Positions 49,561 to 59,414 of a DNA stretch of 64,000 nucleotides are shown piece after piece. Every line of letters begins with the position of its first letter. Position 1 is the first letter of the stretch. A program made the position numbers and the translations under genes. This stretch comes from Planctomycetaceae bacterium (lineage in GTDB: Bacteria > Planctomycetota > UBA1135 > GCA-002686595): the NCBI GenBank assembly GCA_016125265.1, contig WGMC01000036.1, forward strand, positions 1-64,000, given 5' to 3'. Below the pieces are notes generated by a model, which was given only the letters and a program-made list of their open reading frames with translations, did no database searches and was not told where the DNA came from.

Positions 49561-52500
49561 GGCTGCATCCTCCCCGTCGCAAGACGCCGGCGCGCAAAGC
49601 GCAGCACGAGCGCCAGCAGCGCCACCATCGGTCCGCCGGCGAGCACGGCCGCGCGCCATTGGATGCGCGTGTCGTCCTCCACCAGGCCGAGGGCCGGCGG
49701 CACCGAACGCCGCCCGGCGAGGGCCGCGAGATCCGGCGGCAACGCCAGGTGTGCGGCAGCATTGACGAGCAGACGGTCGGCGCGGAATCGCGGGTCGAGG
49801 AGGCGTGTGTTCTTGAACAGCTCCGAACCGCCGATCAGAAGCAGTTCGCCGGGAGCGGGGCTGGGCGCCGGCGGCGTGGTCTCCCCCTCGACACGTTCGA
49901 ACAGGGGTTCGACGGGCATCGGAAACGTGCCCGTCACGGCGAGGGCGAGGGGCCGCGGCCCGTCGAACTGCGGCGCACCGCTCTCGTCGCGCGGCGGCGA
50001 TTCGAGCAGCTCCTCGGGCAGGAAACCGCCGTTCCACGCGTAGCTCCACGTGCGTTCGCTCGTCGTCAGCAGCGGTTCCGCGCGCAGGCCCGCGTCGAGC
50101 AGCCGCTGCGCGTCGAGTGCCCACGCGTTGGCAAACGGCAGCACCTGTTCGCCGATGCCGCGCAGCAGCGCGCGCGATTCCCGCGGCGCGGGACCGGTGC
50201 GCACCACGAACGGCAGCGCACTGGTCTGTTCGTCGTAGTCCTTGTTCGCGGGGTCGCTGCCGATCTTGGATACGAGCGGCACGTCCGCGGAGCGTTCGTC
50301 GAAGAGCACTTCGCGCACGAGTGTGAGCCCGAGGTCCGGCAGGTACGTGTTCTCGAGGTCCGGCACCTGCGGCTGGGGCCAGTAGACCTTGCGGAACGCG
50401 CTGCCCTCGTGCTGCTGCGGTTGCACCACGAAGTGCTGGGCAGCGACCATTGCGCGCCCACCGCCGTGCAGGTGGCGAACGAGCGCTTCCATCATGCGGC
50501 CGATCGAACGCCGCGGTTGGAGCCAGATCAGCGCGTCGGGATCGTCGGGCATCTGCGGCGCGGCCGGCGACACGTGCACCACTTCGAAATCGGCGCGTTC
50601 GAGCGCGCCGCGCGCCAGGCTGTAGACGTCGGTGCCACTCGGCGCAAATCGCTGGCGCGATTGGTACTCCGCCTGGGCCTCGGCGGGGGAGAGGCGCGGT
50701 GCGTCCGTGGCGAGGGCGATGCGCGCGCTGCGGCCCTCGACGAGGCGCCAGAACGCGTGGGCCAGGCGGAACTCCGTGTCCTCGAACGACAGCGCGTCCG
50801 GGAACGCCAGGTCCTCGTGACGTTCCTCGTGCGACACACGCAGGGTCGCGTGCACGGCGCGGACGACGGAGCGCTCGCCGTCCTGGCTGCGCACCTGGAA
50901 GGGTGTGATGCCAGTGCGTTCGAACTCGAGCGTGTCGGCGACGCCCAAACTGGCGGGATCGATCCGCCGGAACGTCGCGCCGGACTCCCTGGCAAACCGC
51001 TCGAACAGCGCCAGTGCGCGCCGCGCCCCCGCGCGCTGCTCCGGCGCTAGATCCGCGAGCGGCGATCCGTACCACACCAACTCGAGGGGGCCGCGTTCGC
51101 CAAGCGACCGACCCAGGTCTATCGTCGTCGGCGACAGTTGGTTGAGCGCGCCTTCGCTGAGATCGCCATCCCAACCGATGCGCTCGCCGATGGCGGCGAG
51201 TCCGCCGCCGGAAGCGACCAGCGCCAGAAGCGCCGCGAGCCCCAGTCCCGCGCGTTTGGCTAGGAGCGGCACGTTCCCGAGGAAACGCGCCTCACCTCGC
51301 CCGAACGCGAGGGCGAGGAGCAGCCCGGGCAGCGCCAGCAGCACGGCGAGGCGCAGTGCCAGCCGCGCGCCCGCGTCGAGGGGTGCGAGCCGCGTGGGGC
51401 GCGGCAGTTCGGTGCGGCGCGCCACGAGGCGCGCGTTCGACAGAAGCTCGATCGCGACGATTTGCGCGAAGCGGCTGTGCGCGTAGAGCGGATCCTCCAA
51501 GTTCGCATCGTGCAGCGCGCTGGCGGAACCCATCGCCACCAGCGCACCCTGCCACGTGTCGTCCGGCTCGACGAACACGGCGAGGGGTTGTTTCGCCAAG
51601 GGGCGCGCTCCCGGCGCATCGCGGCGCAGGTCGGCGAGCGGGAACTCGGCCGGCTCGGCCTCGGTGCCGGGCACCAGGTCGCGGGTCACGGTCAGATCGG
51701 ACGTCGTGGCGAGCACCCGCGCCGAAAGGCGCCGCTTCGCCAACGCCTCGCCATCCAGTTGCAGCGCCGTCGGCGCGGCGAAGAGCAACGAACCCGCGGG
51801 TTGGTCGACAAAACCGCGGAAGTCCTGGTTCTGCCCGATGGAGCGCACCAGGAACGGCAAGTCGTAATCGCCGTCGGCGAGTGTCACACGCTGGGCGCGC
51901 TCGTCGAGCACGACCCTTCCCAACGGCCGCAAGCCAAAGGGCGCCCACAGGGCCGCCGCGTCGAGCCCCCTTGGCGCAAGTCGCAGGGCGGGCTGCCCGC
52001 TCGTGTCGAGGGCCACCTCCGCGCGGTACTCGGAACCCGCGATCCACAGGGAGCCGCCGTCCTCGCGGAAGGCCTCCAGTTCGAGCAGCAGCTCGCGGTT
52101 CGTATTGCGCGGCTCGATCCACACCACGAGGTCCGCGTCGGCCGGAGGGCGCTCGCCCGCGTCCAAGTCGATGCGTGCGACGCGCGCAACCTGTTCGAAC
52201 ATCGCCGCCAACCCGTCGAACCCGGGCGGCGCATCGAATGCCACCACGGGCTGGGGCGGATCGAGCAGGCACTCGAGGTGCGCGAGCACCAGCGCGCGCA
52301 GGTGCGGCAGCTGGTCGGGCCCGAGCGAGCGCAAGAGAACCGGGGCGCGCGCGCCCGCGGCGATCTCGAGTGTCGACCACACCGTCGTTTCGCGGAACTG
52401 GTCCGCGACGACCGAACGCCGCTGGAAGGGCGCGGCACCGCGGGCCGCCGCAAATCGTTCGAGAGCGGCATCGCCGTCGGGGTGCAGGATGCGCAGCTCC

Positions 52501-52790
52501 AGGCGCCCCTCCGAAGCGTCGACCAGCGCGCCCAGCACCTCGCCCGCGCGGCGCGCCATGGACCGCATCTCGCTGGGCATCCGCTCCGGCTCGCTGACGT
52601 AGTACGTCAGCGTCACGTCCTCGGGGAAGTCGCGCAGGAAGCGCGCCTCCTCCTCGGAGACCTTCGTGGGGCGGCCGCGACCCAGTTCGGCGAATAGAGC
52701 CAATCCGCGGGCCCCGTCCGCCGCGAGCAGGGCCGCGGCGCACGCGAGAACGGCCGCGAGGGCGAGGGCCAGGTAGGAAGCGGGGCGCAT
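49557..52790 (-). CDS. GldG-like ABC-2 accessory protein, tandem duplicated
   Basis: 1077 residues with two GldG-like modules. Module 1 (about 1-480): N-terminal helix, FPEDVTLTYYVSEPERMP, a DVVWIEP-type acidic sheet (ADADLVVWIEPRN) and EDGGSLWIAGSEY. Two helices at about 490-560. Module 2 (about 565-1040): LSEGALNQLSPTTIDLGRSL, LELVWYGSPLADL, ALIWLQPRR, HLHGGGRAMVAAQHFV, ELLLIGGSELFKNTRLL. A final helix is near 1050. GldG is the non-ATPase partner of GldA/GldF in bacteroidete gliding; homologues in non-gliders serve unknown ABC-2 export. Confidence 0.8.
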   Translation of the reverse strand: MRPASYLALALAAVLACAAALLAADGARGLALFAELGRGRPTKVSEEEARFLRDFPEDVTLTYYVSEPERMPSEMRSMARRAGEVLGALVDASEGRLELRILHPDGDAALERFAAARGAAPFQRRSVVADQFRETTVWSTLEIAAGARAPVLLRSLGPDQLPHLRALVLAHLECLLDPPQPVVAFDAPPGFDGLAAMFEQVARVARIDLDAGERPPADADLVVWIEPRNTNRELLLELEAFREDGGSLWIAGSEYRAEVALDTSGQPALRLAPRGLDAAALWAPFGLRPLGRVVLDERAQRVTLADGDYDLPFLVRSIGQNQDFRGFVDQPAGSLLFAAPTALQLDGEALAKRRLSARVLATTSDLTVTRDLVPGTEAEPAEFPLADLRRDAPGARPLAKQPLAVFVEPDDTWQGALVAMGSASALHDANLEDPLYAHSRFAQIVAIELLSNARLVARRTELPRPTRLAPLDAGARLALRLAVLLALPGLLLALAFGRGEARFLGNVPLLAKRAGLGLAALLALVASGGGLAAIGERIGWDGDLSEGALNQLSPTTIDLGRSLGERGPLELVWYGSPLADLAPEQRAGARRALALFERFARESGATFRRIDPASLGVADTLEFERTGITPFQVRSQDGERSVVRAVHATLRVSHEERHEDLAFPDALSFEDTEFRLAHAFWRLVEGRSARIALATDAPRLSPAEAQAEYQSRQRFAPSGTDVYSLARGALERADFEVVHVSPAAPQMPDDPDALIWLQPRRSIGRMMEALVRHLHGGGRAMVAAQHFVVQPQQHEGSAFRKVYWPQPQVPDLENTYLPDLGLTLVREVLFDERSADVPLVSKIGSDPANKDYDEQTSALPFVVRTGPAPRESRALLRGIGEQVLPFANAWALDAQRLLDAGLRAEPLLTTSERTWSYAWNGGFLPEELLESPPRDESGAPQFDGPRPLALAVTGTFPMPVEPLFERVEGETTPPAPSPAPGELLLIGGSELFKNTRLLDPRFRADRLLVNAAAHLALPPDLAALAGRRSVPPALGLVEDDTRIQWRAAVLAGGPMVALLALVLRFARRRLATGRMQP

Positions 52791-52799
52791 GGGCGGCGG

Positions 52800-53633
52800 T
52801 CAGCCTCGGTTGCGCTCGAGGAGCAGCACGTTGAGCCAGAGGAACGCCGCCGACAGGCCCGTGAAGTAGAGGATGCCCGACAGCGAGACGACACCGCGCG
52901 CGAAGGCCTCGTACTGCGGCACGACCGAGATGTGGTCGTAGACGAAACTGCCTGCGGCGAGCCCCGGCGCCAATCCGTCGAGCACGGCCACCACACGCTC
53001 GTCGCCAGTCAGGACCAGGAGGAACGCAAGCAACGCGCTCGACACGAACGCCGTGATCTGGTCCGCGGACACGGCCGACAGGAAGAGGCCGAACGACAGG
53101 AACAGGAGGCCGAGCAGTCCGAGGCCCAGGTACCCGCCGACCAGCCGCCCGAGGTCCGGGTCACCGAGGGTCATCAACATCGCCACGATGGGCAGCGACG
53201 ACAGCGCGAACACTCCGAAAAGACCCAGTGCCGCCAGCAGCTTGCCGAGGACCGCCTGCAGCGGCCGGATCGGCAGCGTCAGCAGCAGTTCGATCGTGCG
53301 CTGGCGTTTCTCCTCGGCCCAGGACCGCATGGTGACCGCCGGCAGGAACACGGCGAGGAGCAGCGGCATGGAGTCGAACCAGGGCGCCATCTCCACTTGC
53401 CCCGCGAGGAAGAACTCGTTCATGAAGATCGAGTTCGCGAGCAGCGCGAACGCGATCGTGTAGACGTAGGCCACGCCCGATTCGAAGCTGGCGCCGAGTT
53501 CGCGGCCCGCGACGAGTGTTGCACCGCGCAGGAACGAGGGGCGGAGCGACGCGCCGCGTTGGGTCGGCGCGGCGCGGGGGGCGCTGGCGGTGGGTTCGGC
53601 CACGGCGGTGGCGGGGGAGCGCGCGGCGCTCAA
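52800..53633 (-). CDS. ABC-2 permease, GldF-like
   Basis: 277-residue six-helix ABC-2 permease. TTG start overlapping the ATPase stop (TTGA), then a 25-residue Ala/Pro tail, RELGASFESGVAYVYTIAFA, the conserved MRSWAEEKRQRTIELLLTLP coupling stretch, LGKLLAALGLFGVF and further helices. This is the membrane partner of the GldA-like ATPase; with GldG it forms the usual gldA-F-G order. The gldG-like gene follows after 9 bases. Confidence 0.82.
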   Translation of the reverse strand: MSAARSPATAVAEPTASAPRAAPTQRGASLRPSFLRGATLVAGRELGASFESGVAYVYTIAFALLANSIFMNEFFLAGQVEMAPWFDSMPLLLAVFLPAVTMRSWAEEKRQRTIELLLTLPIRPLQAVLGKLLAALGLFGVFALSSLPIVAMLMTLGDPDLGRLVGGYLGLGLLGLLFLSFGLFLSAVSADQITAFVSSALLAFLLVLTGDERVVAVLDGLAPGLAAGSFVYDHISVVPQYEAFARGVVSLSGILYFTGLSAAFLWLNVLLLERNRG

Positions 53634-54385
53634 CGGGCCACCTCGACGCGGTTCGTGGACTGTGCGCCCTTGCGCACGATGTCGAGCACCACCCGCTCGA
53701 GATCCTGGCCCTCGGCTTTGGCGCGCGCTTCCAGGGTTTCGACGCGTGTGTCCGTCAGGAGGCGACCACCTTGGATGATGAGCACCCGCTCGCAGATCGC
53801 CGCCACTTCGCTGAGGATGTGGCTCGAGAACAGGATCGCGCGGTCCTTCGACAGGCTGCGCAGGAAGTCGCGGAACGCGACGACCTGCAACGGGTCCAGA
53901 CCGTGGGTCGGTTCGTCGAGCAGGATCACCTCGGGGTCGTGCACGAGGGACGCCGCGAGGCCGATGCGCTGGCGGAAGCCCTTGGAGCACTCCTGGACAC
54001 GTTTGTGCTGCACGGGGACCAGGTTGCACGCGTCGATCACCCAATCGAGGCGCGTGCGCGCCAGCGCGCCGCTGAGGCCCCGGGCGCGCGCCATGAAGCG
54101 CAGGAAGTCGAGCACACGCATGCCGTCGTAGAGCGCGTTGTGCTCCGGCAGGTAGCCGAGGGCCGCGCGCACGCCCATGGGGTCGCGCGCGACGTCGCAA
54201 CCAGCGACCACGGCCCGGCCCGAGGTGGGCGGCAACCAGGTCGAGAGCATCTTCAGGACCGTGCTCTTGCCCGCGCCGTTGGGCCCGAGGAAACCGACGA
54301 TTTGGTTGCGTTCGACCGCAAAGCTCACGTCGTCGACCGCCAGGGTCGCGCCGTAGCGTTTCACGAGATGCTCGGCCCGGATCAT
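53630..54385 (-). CDS. ABC-2 ATPase, GldA-like
   Basis: 251-residue ABC ATPase: Walker [17 protein letters not shown]-loop [12 protein letters not shown] (the PE-x-N-LY form typical of GldA/NatA), signature [15 protein letters not shown], Walker [15 protein letters not shown]-loop LFSSHIL. The signature reads SKGFRQR instead of LSGGQ, as in GldA. Its ATG overlaps the OppF-like stop (ATGA), which ties the gld-type genes to the peptide transporter transcript. Confidence 0.87.
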   Translation of the reverse strand: MIRAEHLVKRYGATLAVDDVSFAVERNQIVGFLGPNGAGKSTVLKMLSTWLPPTSGRAVVAGCDVARDPMGVRAALGYLPEHNALYDGMRVLDFLRFMARARGLSGALARTRLDWVIDACNLVPVQHKRVQECSKGFRQRIGLAASLVHDPEVILLDEPTHGLDPLQVVAFRDFLRSLSKDRAILFSSHILSEVAAICERVLIIQGGRLLTDTRVETLEARAKAEGQDLERVVLDIVRKGAQSTNRVEVAR

Positions 54386-55449
54386 GGGGCGGAGGATACG
54401 GCCCCGGGGCCCGGGCCGTGAGCGCCGAGACCCCCGCGGGCCGGCGGTTCGTGCGGGAGGTGGCAGGCTCGGGAGGCGGGACCGCGGCCGGGGTCGGCGA
54501 GCGGAAGGAGGAGGGGGCGCTCCCGCGCGCAGCGCCCGTCCGGCACACGGGCCACATCGGGGCAGCGGGGGTGGAACGCGCAGCCCGTCGGCGGGTGCAT
54601 GGGGGAGGGCACATCGCCCCCGAGGACGATGCGCTGGCGGGTGCGTTCGAGGTGCGGATCGGGCTCCGGCACGGCCGACAGCAGGGCCCGTGTGTAGGGG
54701 TGTTGGGGCGACGAGAACAGCGTCTCGCGGTCCGCGATTTCGACGACGCGCCCGAGATACATGACGGCGACCCGTTGGCACAGGTGGCGCACCACGGCCA
54801 GGTCGTGGGCGATGAAGAGGTAACTCTGGCCGTAGCGCGCCTGCAGGTCGATCAAGAGGTTCAGGACCTGGGCCTGGATCGACACGTCGAGGGCCGAGAC
54901 CGGCTCGTCCAGGAGGATGACGTCGGGCTCGAGGGCGAGGGCCCGCGCGATCCCGATGCGCTGGCGTTGGCCGCCCGAGAACTCGTGGGGATATCGCGAC
55001 AGGTGTTTGGGGGAGAGGCCCACGTCCTCGAGCAGCTCGAGGGCTCGCAGGCGCCGGTCCCTCGGCCGGCCGATGCGGTGGATCGTCAGCGGCTCGGTCA
55101 GGATCGACTCCACACTCTGGCGCGGATCCAGGGACGCGTAGGGGTCCTGGAACACCATCTGCATGCGCCGGCGGTGGGGCAGCATTTGGCGGCGCGACAG
55201 GCCGACGAGCTCCGCGCCGCCGAGGCGCACGGAACCCGACGTCGGCTGCAAAAGCCCCGCGATCGCGCGCGCGGTGGTGGATTTGCCGCAACCCGATTCG
55301 CCCACGAGGCCGAGGCTCTGGCTGGGCTGCAGGTCGAAGCTGACCCCGGCGACCGCTTCCACGAACTGGCGCGGCGCGCCGAAGATGCCGCTGCGCCCCA
55401 CGGGGAAGCGTTTGACGAGGTCCCGCACGGCCAGGATCGGTTCGCTCAC
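54382..55449 (-). CDS. oppF: Oligopeptide ABC transporter ATPase, OppF-like
   Basis: 355 residues: Walker [25 protein letters not shown], signature [15 protein letters not shown], Walker [16 protein letters not shown]-loop FIAHDLAVV, then the family's C-terminal oligopeptide-binding extension [16 protein letters not shown] with the Cys set (CAFHPRCP ... CARE ... RACH) that holds an iron-sulfur cluster in related proteins. GTG start overlapping oppD (GTGA). A Gly/Pro-rich C-terminal tail is atypical. Confidence 0.9.
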   Translation of the reverse strand: MSEPILAVRDLVKRFPVGRSGIFGAPRQFVEAVAGVSFDLQPSQSLGLVGESGCGKSTTARAIAGLLQPTSGSVRLGGAELVGLSRRQMLPHRRRMQMVFQDPYASLDPRQSVESILTEPLTIHRIGRPRDRRLRALELLEDVGLSPKHLSRYPHEFSGGQRQRIGIARALALEPDVILLDEPVSALDVSIQAQVLNLLIDLQARYGQSYLFIAHDLAVVRHLCQRVAVMYLGRVVEIADRETLFSSPQHPYTRALLSAVPEPDPHLERTRQRIVLGGDVPSPMHPPTGCAFHPRCPDVARVPDGRCARERPLLLPLADPGRGPASRACHLPHEPPARGGLGAHGPGPGAVSSAP

Positions 55450-56444
55450 GCCTTCACCCCCGATCGCAGGAGCAGGGCTTCCGCCTCGAGGCACGCGCTG
55501 CGCCGACCGGCGAGTACGGGAACCAGCGGCGGGGGCGACTTGGTGCAGGCGTCCGTGCGCAAGCCGCAGCGCGCCGCAAAACTGCAGCCGGCGGGCAGCG
55601 CGGCGAGGTCCGGCGGAGAACCGTCGATGGCATCGAGCCGCGCCCCGAGGGGCCCGCGGATGCGCGGCACGGAACGCAGCAGCCCCTGCGTGTACGGATG
55701 CAGCGGCGACGTCAGCACGTCCGCCGCCGGCCCCGCTTCGACCACCCTCCCCGCGTACATCACGTGCAGGCGATCGGCCATTCCCGCGACCACGCCGAGG
55801 TCGTGGGTGATGAGTAGCAGCGCCGTGCCGTGGCGCCGCTGCAGGTCCTTGAGCAGCTCCAGCACCTGTGCCTGGATGGTCACGTCGAGGGCCGTGGTCG
55901 GCTCGTCCGCCACCAGCACCTTGGGGTTGCAGAGCAGCGCCATCGCGATCATCACCCGCTGGCGCATGCCACCCGAAAGCTGGTGCGGGTAGCTGTCGAG
56001 GCGCGTTTCGGGGGCCGGAATGCCCACGTCGGAAAGCGCCGCGGCCGCGCGTTTGCGGGCTTCGCGGCGCGTCAGCCCCTCGTGGCGCTCCAGCACCTCG
56101 GTCAACTGGCGCTCCACGGTCAACAGCGGGTTGAGCGACGTCATCGGGTCCTGGAAGATCATCGCGATCTCCTTCCCGCGCAGTTGCTGCAGACCGCGGC
56201 GGTCCAGCCCGAGCAAGTCCTGGCCCGCAACCTTCAGGCGCTTGGCTTCGACCACACCCGGTGGATTCGGCACCAGCCCCAAGAGTGCCAAACTCGCCAC
56301 GGATTTGCCGGATCCGGACTCGCCCACCACACCGAGGGTCTCCCCTGGTTGGAGCGACATCGACAGCCCGTTCACCGCGCGCACGGTGCCCTGGTGGGTC
56401 TCGAAACGCACCACCAGGTCTTCGACTTCGAGTACGGCCGCCAT
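55446..56444 (-). CDS. oppD: Oligopeptide ABC transporter ATPase, OppD-like
   Basis: 332 residues: Walker [36 protein letters not shown], signature [15 protein letters not shown], Walker [16 protein letters not shown]-loop [20 protein letters not shown], and the C-terminal [14 protein letters not shown] block with [20 protein letters not shown]. Partner of OppF in the heterodimeric ATPase. Its start shares one base with the oppC stop (TGATG). Confidence 0.92.
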   Translation of the reverse strand: MAAVLEVEDLVVRFETHQGTVRAVNGLSMSLQPGETLGVVGESGSGKSVASLALLGLVPNPPGVVEAKRLKVAGQDLLGLDRRGLQQLRGKEIAMIFQDPMTSLNPLLTVERQLTEVLERHEGLTRREARKRAAAALSDVGIPAPETRLDSYPHQLSGGMRQRVMIAMALLCNPKVLVADEPTTALDVTIQAQVLELLKDLQRRHGTALLLITHDLGVVAGMADRLHVMYAGRVVEAGPAADVLTSPLHPYTQGLLRSVPRIRGPLGARLDAIDGSPPDLAALPAGCSFAARCGLRTDACTKSPPPLVPVLAGRRSACLEAEALLLRSGVKA

Positions 56445-58327
56445 CAGTCCTTCCCCCGCAGGTTGGGATCCAAGGCGTCGCGCAGGCCGTCGCCCAGAAC
56501 GTTCAGGGCCAAGAGCACGGAACCCATGGCGAGCGAGGGGAACACCACCGCCCACCAATAGATCACCACCGCACTGATCGAATCGGTCGCGTCGACGGCG
56601 AGCAGCCCCCAGGAGACACGCGGCGGTTCGACACCGAGCCCGAGGAACGAAAGGAACGCCTCGAACAACATCACCGCCGGCACGGTCAGCGTCAGGTAGA
56701 CGATGACCACCGACAGGACGTTGGGCACGAGGTGCGCCAGAAGGATGCGCGGCGTCGACGCGCCGATCATGCGTGCCGCCTCGACGAACTCCTGGTTCTT
56801 GAGCGACAGCACCTGCCCGCGCACGACACGCGCCATGGTCAGCCAGTAGATCGCGCCGATGACGACGTAGAACACGGTCATGTAGCCGATGCCGCGGTCG
56901 GCCAGCTCGACGCGGTACTCGTTCAAAAGGGTGATCAGGAAGATCACCACGAAGATGAACGGCACCGAATAGAGCACGTCGACGATGCGCATCATCAGGT
57001 TGTCGATGCGCCCGCCCATCAGGCCCGCGAAAGCGCCCCAGGTCACACCGATGGCCAGACTGCAGAGCGTGGCGACCAGCGACACTTGGATCGAGATGCG
57101 GCTGCCCCACACGATGCGCGCGAGGAGGTCGCGGCCCTTCGCGTCGGTGCCGAGCAACGGCCCCGTCTGCCAGAGTCCGAAGATGCGGGTGCGCAGGTGC
57201 AGAAGGCCCGCGTCGAGGGCAGAGAGCTCCCAGATGCCGTCCGTGTGCTCGAGGCCCACCACTCGGCCGATGTCTGTGAGGCGCCGGTCGATCCGACTGC
57301 CCAGGTCGTCGTGGACCACCGCGCGCAGTTCGGGGACCACACGGGCGCGCGTTTCGAGGGCCACCCGCTCGCCAGCAGTGTCGACCAACTTCACGGACTC
57401 GAGGTCGGCGCTGAGCTGGATGCTCCGGCCTGCGATTTCGAGCGCGAGTCGGGCCTCGCCCAATTCGTCCGGCATCGCGGGCCATTGGCCCGCTGCGTCG
57501 CGTTCCGCCTCCGCGGGCAACCGCACGCCGTCCAACTGCAGTCCGACGACCCGCGCGCCGGCCGCAGCGCGCCACGGCATCGGGTAACGGCGCGTTTCTC
57601 GGCCCGTTTCGCCCTCGACGACGAGCTCGACCTCGACGCCCTCCACGGCCGTGCGCGCCTTCGCGGCGAGCACGGTGGGGCCGCCTGGGGCCCTTTGCAA
57701 CGCGAGCTTCAGGTAGAGGCCATCCACACCCCGCACCAAGGTGCCCTCGACGGCGCCGCGTTCCCCGCTCGGCTGCCAGTCGATGCGCGCCCGGTCGGAG
57801 TCCCACTGGGGCAAGGCGTGGCGCTGCACGAAGGTGCCGGGCCGGTCGCCGGCGCGCAGGTACACCGTGGCCTTGCGCTCGGCCGTTTGCGTCACGAGCG
57901 CCCGCACCATCGGGTTCTCTGTCGGCTCGAGCTGGCCGAGCGGCGTTTCGAGCTCGACATCGACGTACGTGCGGTGCGCCCATCCGTCGTCCGCCAGCGC
58001 GCCGACGGAAAGGGTTGGCGCGGCCCCGAACGGCGGCCGTTCGCCGGCGAGCGAGCGGCGCGGATTGACCGTCAGCGGCCACGCGGGGGGCTGGGGTTCG
58101 ACCGCCAGATCCAGCGCCATGGGCGAGGCCAACGGCAGGAGCGGCGCGAGCCAACTGACGGCGAGGAACAGGCCCAGGAACACCAGCGCGTAGAAGGCGC
58201 CGCGGTTGCGCCGCAGGCGGCGCCAGGCGTCGCGACCCAGGCTCGTTCCGCGTTGGGCGCGGGCCTCGCGCAGCAGCGCCTGCAGCTCCGCGGGGCTGCG
58301 CTTGGATTGGCGGGCTGTTGTTGCCAC
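56444..58327 (-). CDS. oppC: Oligopeptide ABC permease OppC with large insertion
   Basis: 627 residues, about twice the usual 300. After a cytoplasmic N-terminus (KRSPAELQALL, RRLRRNRGAFYAL) comes helix 1 (LVFLGLFLAVSWLAPLL, about 46-66), then an extra region of about 300 residues (about 67-375) that is beta-rich and soluble (TYVDVELETPLGQLE, ATVYLRAGDRPG). The normal permease core resumes at GPLLGTDAKGRDLLARIVWGSR with five helices and the coupling EAARMIGAS-x-PRILLAHLVPN. By topology the insert is periplasmic, between helix 1 and the family's GTDxxGRD motif. Confidence 0.88.
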   Translation of the reverse strand: MATTARQSKRSPAELQALLREARAQRGTSLGRDAWRRLRRNRGAFYALVFLGLFLAVSWLAPLLPLASPMALDLAVEPQPPAWPLTVNPRRSLAGERPPFGAAPTLSVGALADDGWAHRTYVDVELETPLGQLEPTENPMVRALVTQTAERKATVYLRAGDRPGTFVQRHALPQWDSDRARIDWQPSGERGAVEGTLVRGVDGLYLKLALQRAPGGPTVLAAKARTAVEGVEVELVVEGETGRETRRYPMPWRAAAGARVVGLQLDGVRLPAEAERDAAGQWPAMPDELGEARLALEIAGRSIQLSADLESVKLVDTAGERVALETRARVVPELRAVVHDDLGSRIDRRLTDIGRVVGLEHTDGIWELSALDAGLLHLRTRIFGLWQTGPLLGTDAKGRDLLARIVWGSRISIQVSLVATLCSLAIGVTWGAFAGLMGGRIDNLMMRIVDVLYSVPFIFVVIFLITLLNEYRVELADRGIGYMTVFYVVIGAIYWLTMARVVRGQVLSLKNQEFVEAARMIGASTPRILLAHLVPNVLSVVIVYLTLTVPAVMLFEAFLSFLGLGVEPPRVSWGLLAVDATDSISAVVIYWWAVVFPSLAMGSVLLALNVLGDGLRDALDPNLRGKD

Positions 58328-58328
58328 G

Positions 58329-59414
58329 TCAGCTTTCCTCCAGCTCGATGCGCGGATCCAGCAGCGTGTAGACGAGGTCCACCAGGGTGTTGAGCGAGTA
58401 CACGAGCACCGTGTAGAGGATCGTCACACCCATGCTGAGCGTGTAGTCGCGGTTGAGCGCGCTGTTGACGAAGTGCGAGCCCGTTCCGGGGATGCCGAAG
58501 AGCCGCTCGATCACGAGGCTGCCCGTCAAGATTCCGGCGGTGGCGGGTCCCAAGTAGCTGACCACGGGCAGAAGGCCGCCCTTCAGCGCGTGGCGCACGA
58601 GAATCAGCCATTCGGAGAGGCCCTTGGCGCGGGCCGTGCGGATGTGGTCCTTCGACAGGACTTCGAGCAGACCCGTGCGCGCGAGGCGCGCGATGTACGC
58701 GGCAAACGGCGCTCCGAGCGCAAACCCAGGCAACACCATGTGCCGCGGACTACCCCAGCCGGCCACGGGCAGGAGCGGCATCAGGAACGCGAACAGGATG
58801 ATGAGGAAGCCCGCGATCACGAAGTTCGGCAGTGCGATGCCCGCCGTCGCCGCAAGGCGCAGCGACAAGTCGATGTTGGTGCCGCGCCACAGGGCACTGC
58901 CGATGCCGGCGACCAAACCGAGTGTCAGCGCAAAGAGCAGCGCCACACTGCCCAGCGCCACCGAGATCGGCAGCGACTGTCCGATGATGTCGTTGACCGT
59001 GAAGTCGCGGTACTTGAACGACGGACCGAGATCGCCGGTCAGGACACCTCCGAGCGGTGTGGGTCCCAGCTCTCCGGTCCAGGTGACCACCGACGACCCG
59101 ACGCGGAAGGTGCGACCTTCCACACGATCCGCAGGGAGGCGCTGCAGTGCGTCGGTGTCCGCCTCCACGTGGAGGAGCGCGCCGATGCCCTGGTCGCTCC
59201 AGTCGAAGGGTCCCAAGTACTGCAGGTACTGCCGCCAGAGCGGCCAATCCAAGTGGTAGCGCGCGGCCAGGTTCGCTTCGATGGCCGGGTGCAGGCGCCG
59301 CTCCCCGTCGAAGGGACCGCCGCGCACGGCGCGCATCAGGAAGAACGAGATCGTCACCACGCCCAGCAGCGTGATCGCGAACCACAGCAGGCGGCGGGCC
59401 AGGAACCGGATCAT
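58329..59414 (-). CDS. oppB: Oligopeptide ABC permease, OppB-like
   Basis: 361 residues. IRFLARRLLWFAITLLGVVTISF first helix, RGGPFD, a periplasmic segment of about 100 residues with LDWPLWRQYLQYLG and GDLGPSFKYRDFTVNDII, five more helices, the EAA-type loop DHIRTARAKGLSEW and the C-terminal TLLDPRIEL. Slightly longer than E. coli OppB (306) in the first periplasmic loop. ATG overlaps the SBP stop (ATGA); the oppC start follows one base after its stop. Confidence 0.92.
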   Translation of the reverse strand: MIRFLARRLLWFAITLLGVVTISFFLMRAVRGGPFDGERRLHPAIEANLAARYHLDWPLWRQYLQYLGPFDWSDQGIGALLHVEADTDALQRLPADRVEGRTFRVGSSVVTWTGELGPTPLGGVLTGDLGPSFKYRDFTVNDIIGQSLPISVALGSVALLFALTLGLVAGIGSALWRGTNIDLSLRLAATAGIALPNFVIAGFLIILFAFLMPLLPVAGWGSPRHMVLPGFALGAPFAAYIARLARTGLLEVLSKDHIRTARAKGLSEWLILVRHALKGGLLPVVSYLGPATAGILTGSLVIERLFGIPGTGSHFVNSALNRDYTLSMGVTILYTVLVYSLNTLVDLVYTLLDPRIELEES

